Positions 63,201 to 64,000 of a stretch of 64,000 bases of DNA are shown here, piece by piece. Within the stretch, counting starts at the first letter, position 1; every line of letters begins with the position of its first letter. The notes under the pieces are model-generated. The model had not been told where the DNA came from. It saw only the letters and a program-made list of their open reading frames with translations, and did no database searches. The stretch is from Chlorella sorokiniana (Eukaryota > Chlorophyta > Trebouxiophyceae > Chlorellales > Chlorellaceae). Location: assembly GCA_025917655.1 (NCBI GenBank), contig CP084613.1, positions 930,001 to 994,000 of the forward strand, in the 5' to 3' direction. Made by a program: the position numbers and the translations under genes.

Positions 63201-63627
63201 GCGCCGCCAGTATCAAGGGGGGCCCTGGACCCTGAGGGCGCACCTTGTAGGAGGCCCAGGCGCCCCACCACACCACCCGCGCGGTCCTGGGCAGGCTCCT
63301 GATGATTTCCGCCGCATCCGCGTCGTCCCGCCCTGCCACCACCAGCGCAGCGATGCCCGCCAGCGGCACTCCCACTGCAGCCAGCCCCGCTGCAGCGCCG
63401 GCGGCGGTCGCCGCGCGGCGCACCGCACTGCGCGGGGCCGCTGCTTCGGGGGGCTTGGGCGCGTGCCGGGTGCGGATGCTGGCTTGCTGCATGAGGCTGG
63501 ATGCGGAGACGCGCCAGCTCGCCGCCTGAGGCTGCGCCGCAGGCTCCCACAGCGGTGAGGAGCGCGCCGACGAGCGGGCAGCGCAGTCGAGAGCCTGGCC
63601 CAGCAGCCGCCACACACCCCGCCGCAT
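60229..63627 (-). CDS. ABC1/ADCK (UbiB) family atypical kinase
   Basis: About eight exons. The N-terminus (MRRGVWRLLGQALDCAARSS) is Arg-rich and could be an organelle-targeting sequence; a hydrophobic Ala/Gly stretch follows (AAGAAAGLAAVGVPLAGIAA). The family marks are the KxGQ motif in GNGGVYIKAGQLAVSL, ATAAASLAQVHRARLHDGTQ in place of the glycine loop, VAVKVQYPGLQ, LRYELDFRNEAANAERLAAA, CAVGFTHGDPHPGNLLVRP, and LVLLDHGVYVELPEALRRLY with Asp of the metal-binding motif. ABC1 kinases support ubiquinone or plastoquinone metabolism in mitochondria and plastids. The DHG and order of blocks resemble the ADCK1/ADCK5 subgroup. Frame slips near 61270 and 62660 at C/G runs are likely errors. The C-terminal exon is the least certain part; the stop chosen ends QDVAAWVLPPLG. 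Confidence 0.87.
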
Positions 63628-63679
63628 CCTGCAACTCCTTTCGCGTTCAGCCTGCCGCTGCCGCTGCTTGGCTCACACC

Positions 63680-63948
63680 TCACGGCTGAGGCAGCTCCTC
63701 AACCGGGTCAAACAGGTAGGGGTCTGCAGCAGGTGCCGCCTGCGCATCCGGCTGTGGCTGCAGCGGGGATGGCGCCCGAGCTGGCTCAGCCCCAGGCCCA
63801 GCACTGCCAGCCGGCTGATCTGAAGGAAGCTGATGGGCAGCTAGCTCCTGCAGGAGCGACGCAGCGAGGCAGGAAAAGGTGCAAACCTTGCTAGCAGAAG
63901 AGAAGCTAGTCAAGGTTGTTGGCGCCGCTGAGCTGGCAGCCCCACCCC
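63680..63948 (-). CDS. Last exon of a gene continuing past the right edge
   Basis: A gtttgcag acceptor at 63949-63956 opens a frame that ends DPYLFDPVEELPQP. The piece is Ala/Pro/Gln-rich (AGPGAEPARAPSPLQPQPD) after a Ser/Cys-containing start (FSSASKVCTFSCLAASLLQE). No domain is recognised. It lies 52 bases upstream of the ABC1 kinase start on the same strand. Confidence 0.5.
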
Positions 63949-64000
63949 CTGCAAACAGAGCTCAGGTTACGTTGCTGACCCACCTGTCGCAATTGATAAT

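Noticed and set aside
62122-63558. 478-residue plus-strand ORF opposite the ABC1 kinase
   Set aside because: Antisense of conserved kinase exons; composition is Arg/His/Pro-rich without domains.

Overview
The window is nuclear DNA of a GC-rich green alga, most likely a trebouxiophyte of the Chlorella/Micractinium kind. The evidence is a very high GC content, intron-dense genes with short GT-AG introns, and a plant-type gene set: LHCII antenna protein, ferredoxin-thioredoxin reductase variable chain, ACHT-like thioredoxin, MUT9-like kinase and an ABC1 kinase. Genes are tightly packed on both strands and many neighbours are convergent or divergent with little space between them.

Layout. Positions 1-3047 hold a 5'-truncated LINE on the minus strand. 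Just past its truncated end lies the most notable feature: a tRNA-Ser(AGA) gene in circularly permuted order (3' half 3122-3165, 36-base spacer, 5' half 3202-3238), with a TATA-like element upstream and a T-run terminator downstream. Positions 3249-5112 are poorly explained. Then follow an ankyrin-repeat gene (5113-7868, +), a SERINC membrane protein (8952-11798, +), an LHCII gene (12207-13916, -), an unrecognised signal-peptide protein (14514-16563, -), a small unknown gene (16895-17276, -), a cytosine deaminase-like amidohydrolase (17810-21392, +), an EF-hand protein (22299-23756, -), the FTR variable chain (24081-24578, +), a fused methionine-salvage gene MtnA-MtnK (24993-30166, -), an ACHT-like thioredoxin (30417-31476, +), a MUT9-like kinase (33295-37514, +), a raffinose synthase-family GH36 protein (38473-44185, +), a secreted cysteine-rich protein (44671-46492, +), a DUF3128/Emi1-like protein (46548-47282, -), a GT8 glycosyltransferase (47742-49888, +), a Raf/TKL-like kinase (50371-53857, -), a three-RRM RNA-binding protein (55336-58712, -), a small unknown gene (59431-60078, +), an ABC1/ADCK kinase (60229-63627, -) and the last exon of a further gene (63680-63948, -).

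The genes do not form one pathway; this is an ordinary mosaic of housekeeping, plastid, carbohydrate and signalling genes. Functional links are loose: light harvesting and plastid redox control (LHCII, FTR, ACHT thioredoxin), and methionine salvage, where two consecutive enzymes sit on one polypeptide.

Caution on the data: many conserved exons are broken by a single-base gain or loss inside C or G runs, often proven by intron phase. I read most of these as sequence errors rather than mutations. Exon limits were placed by eye from splice consensus, phase and family knowledge. Nothing was searched against a database.
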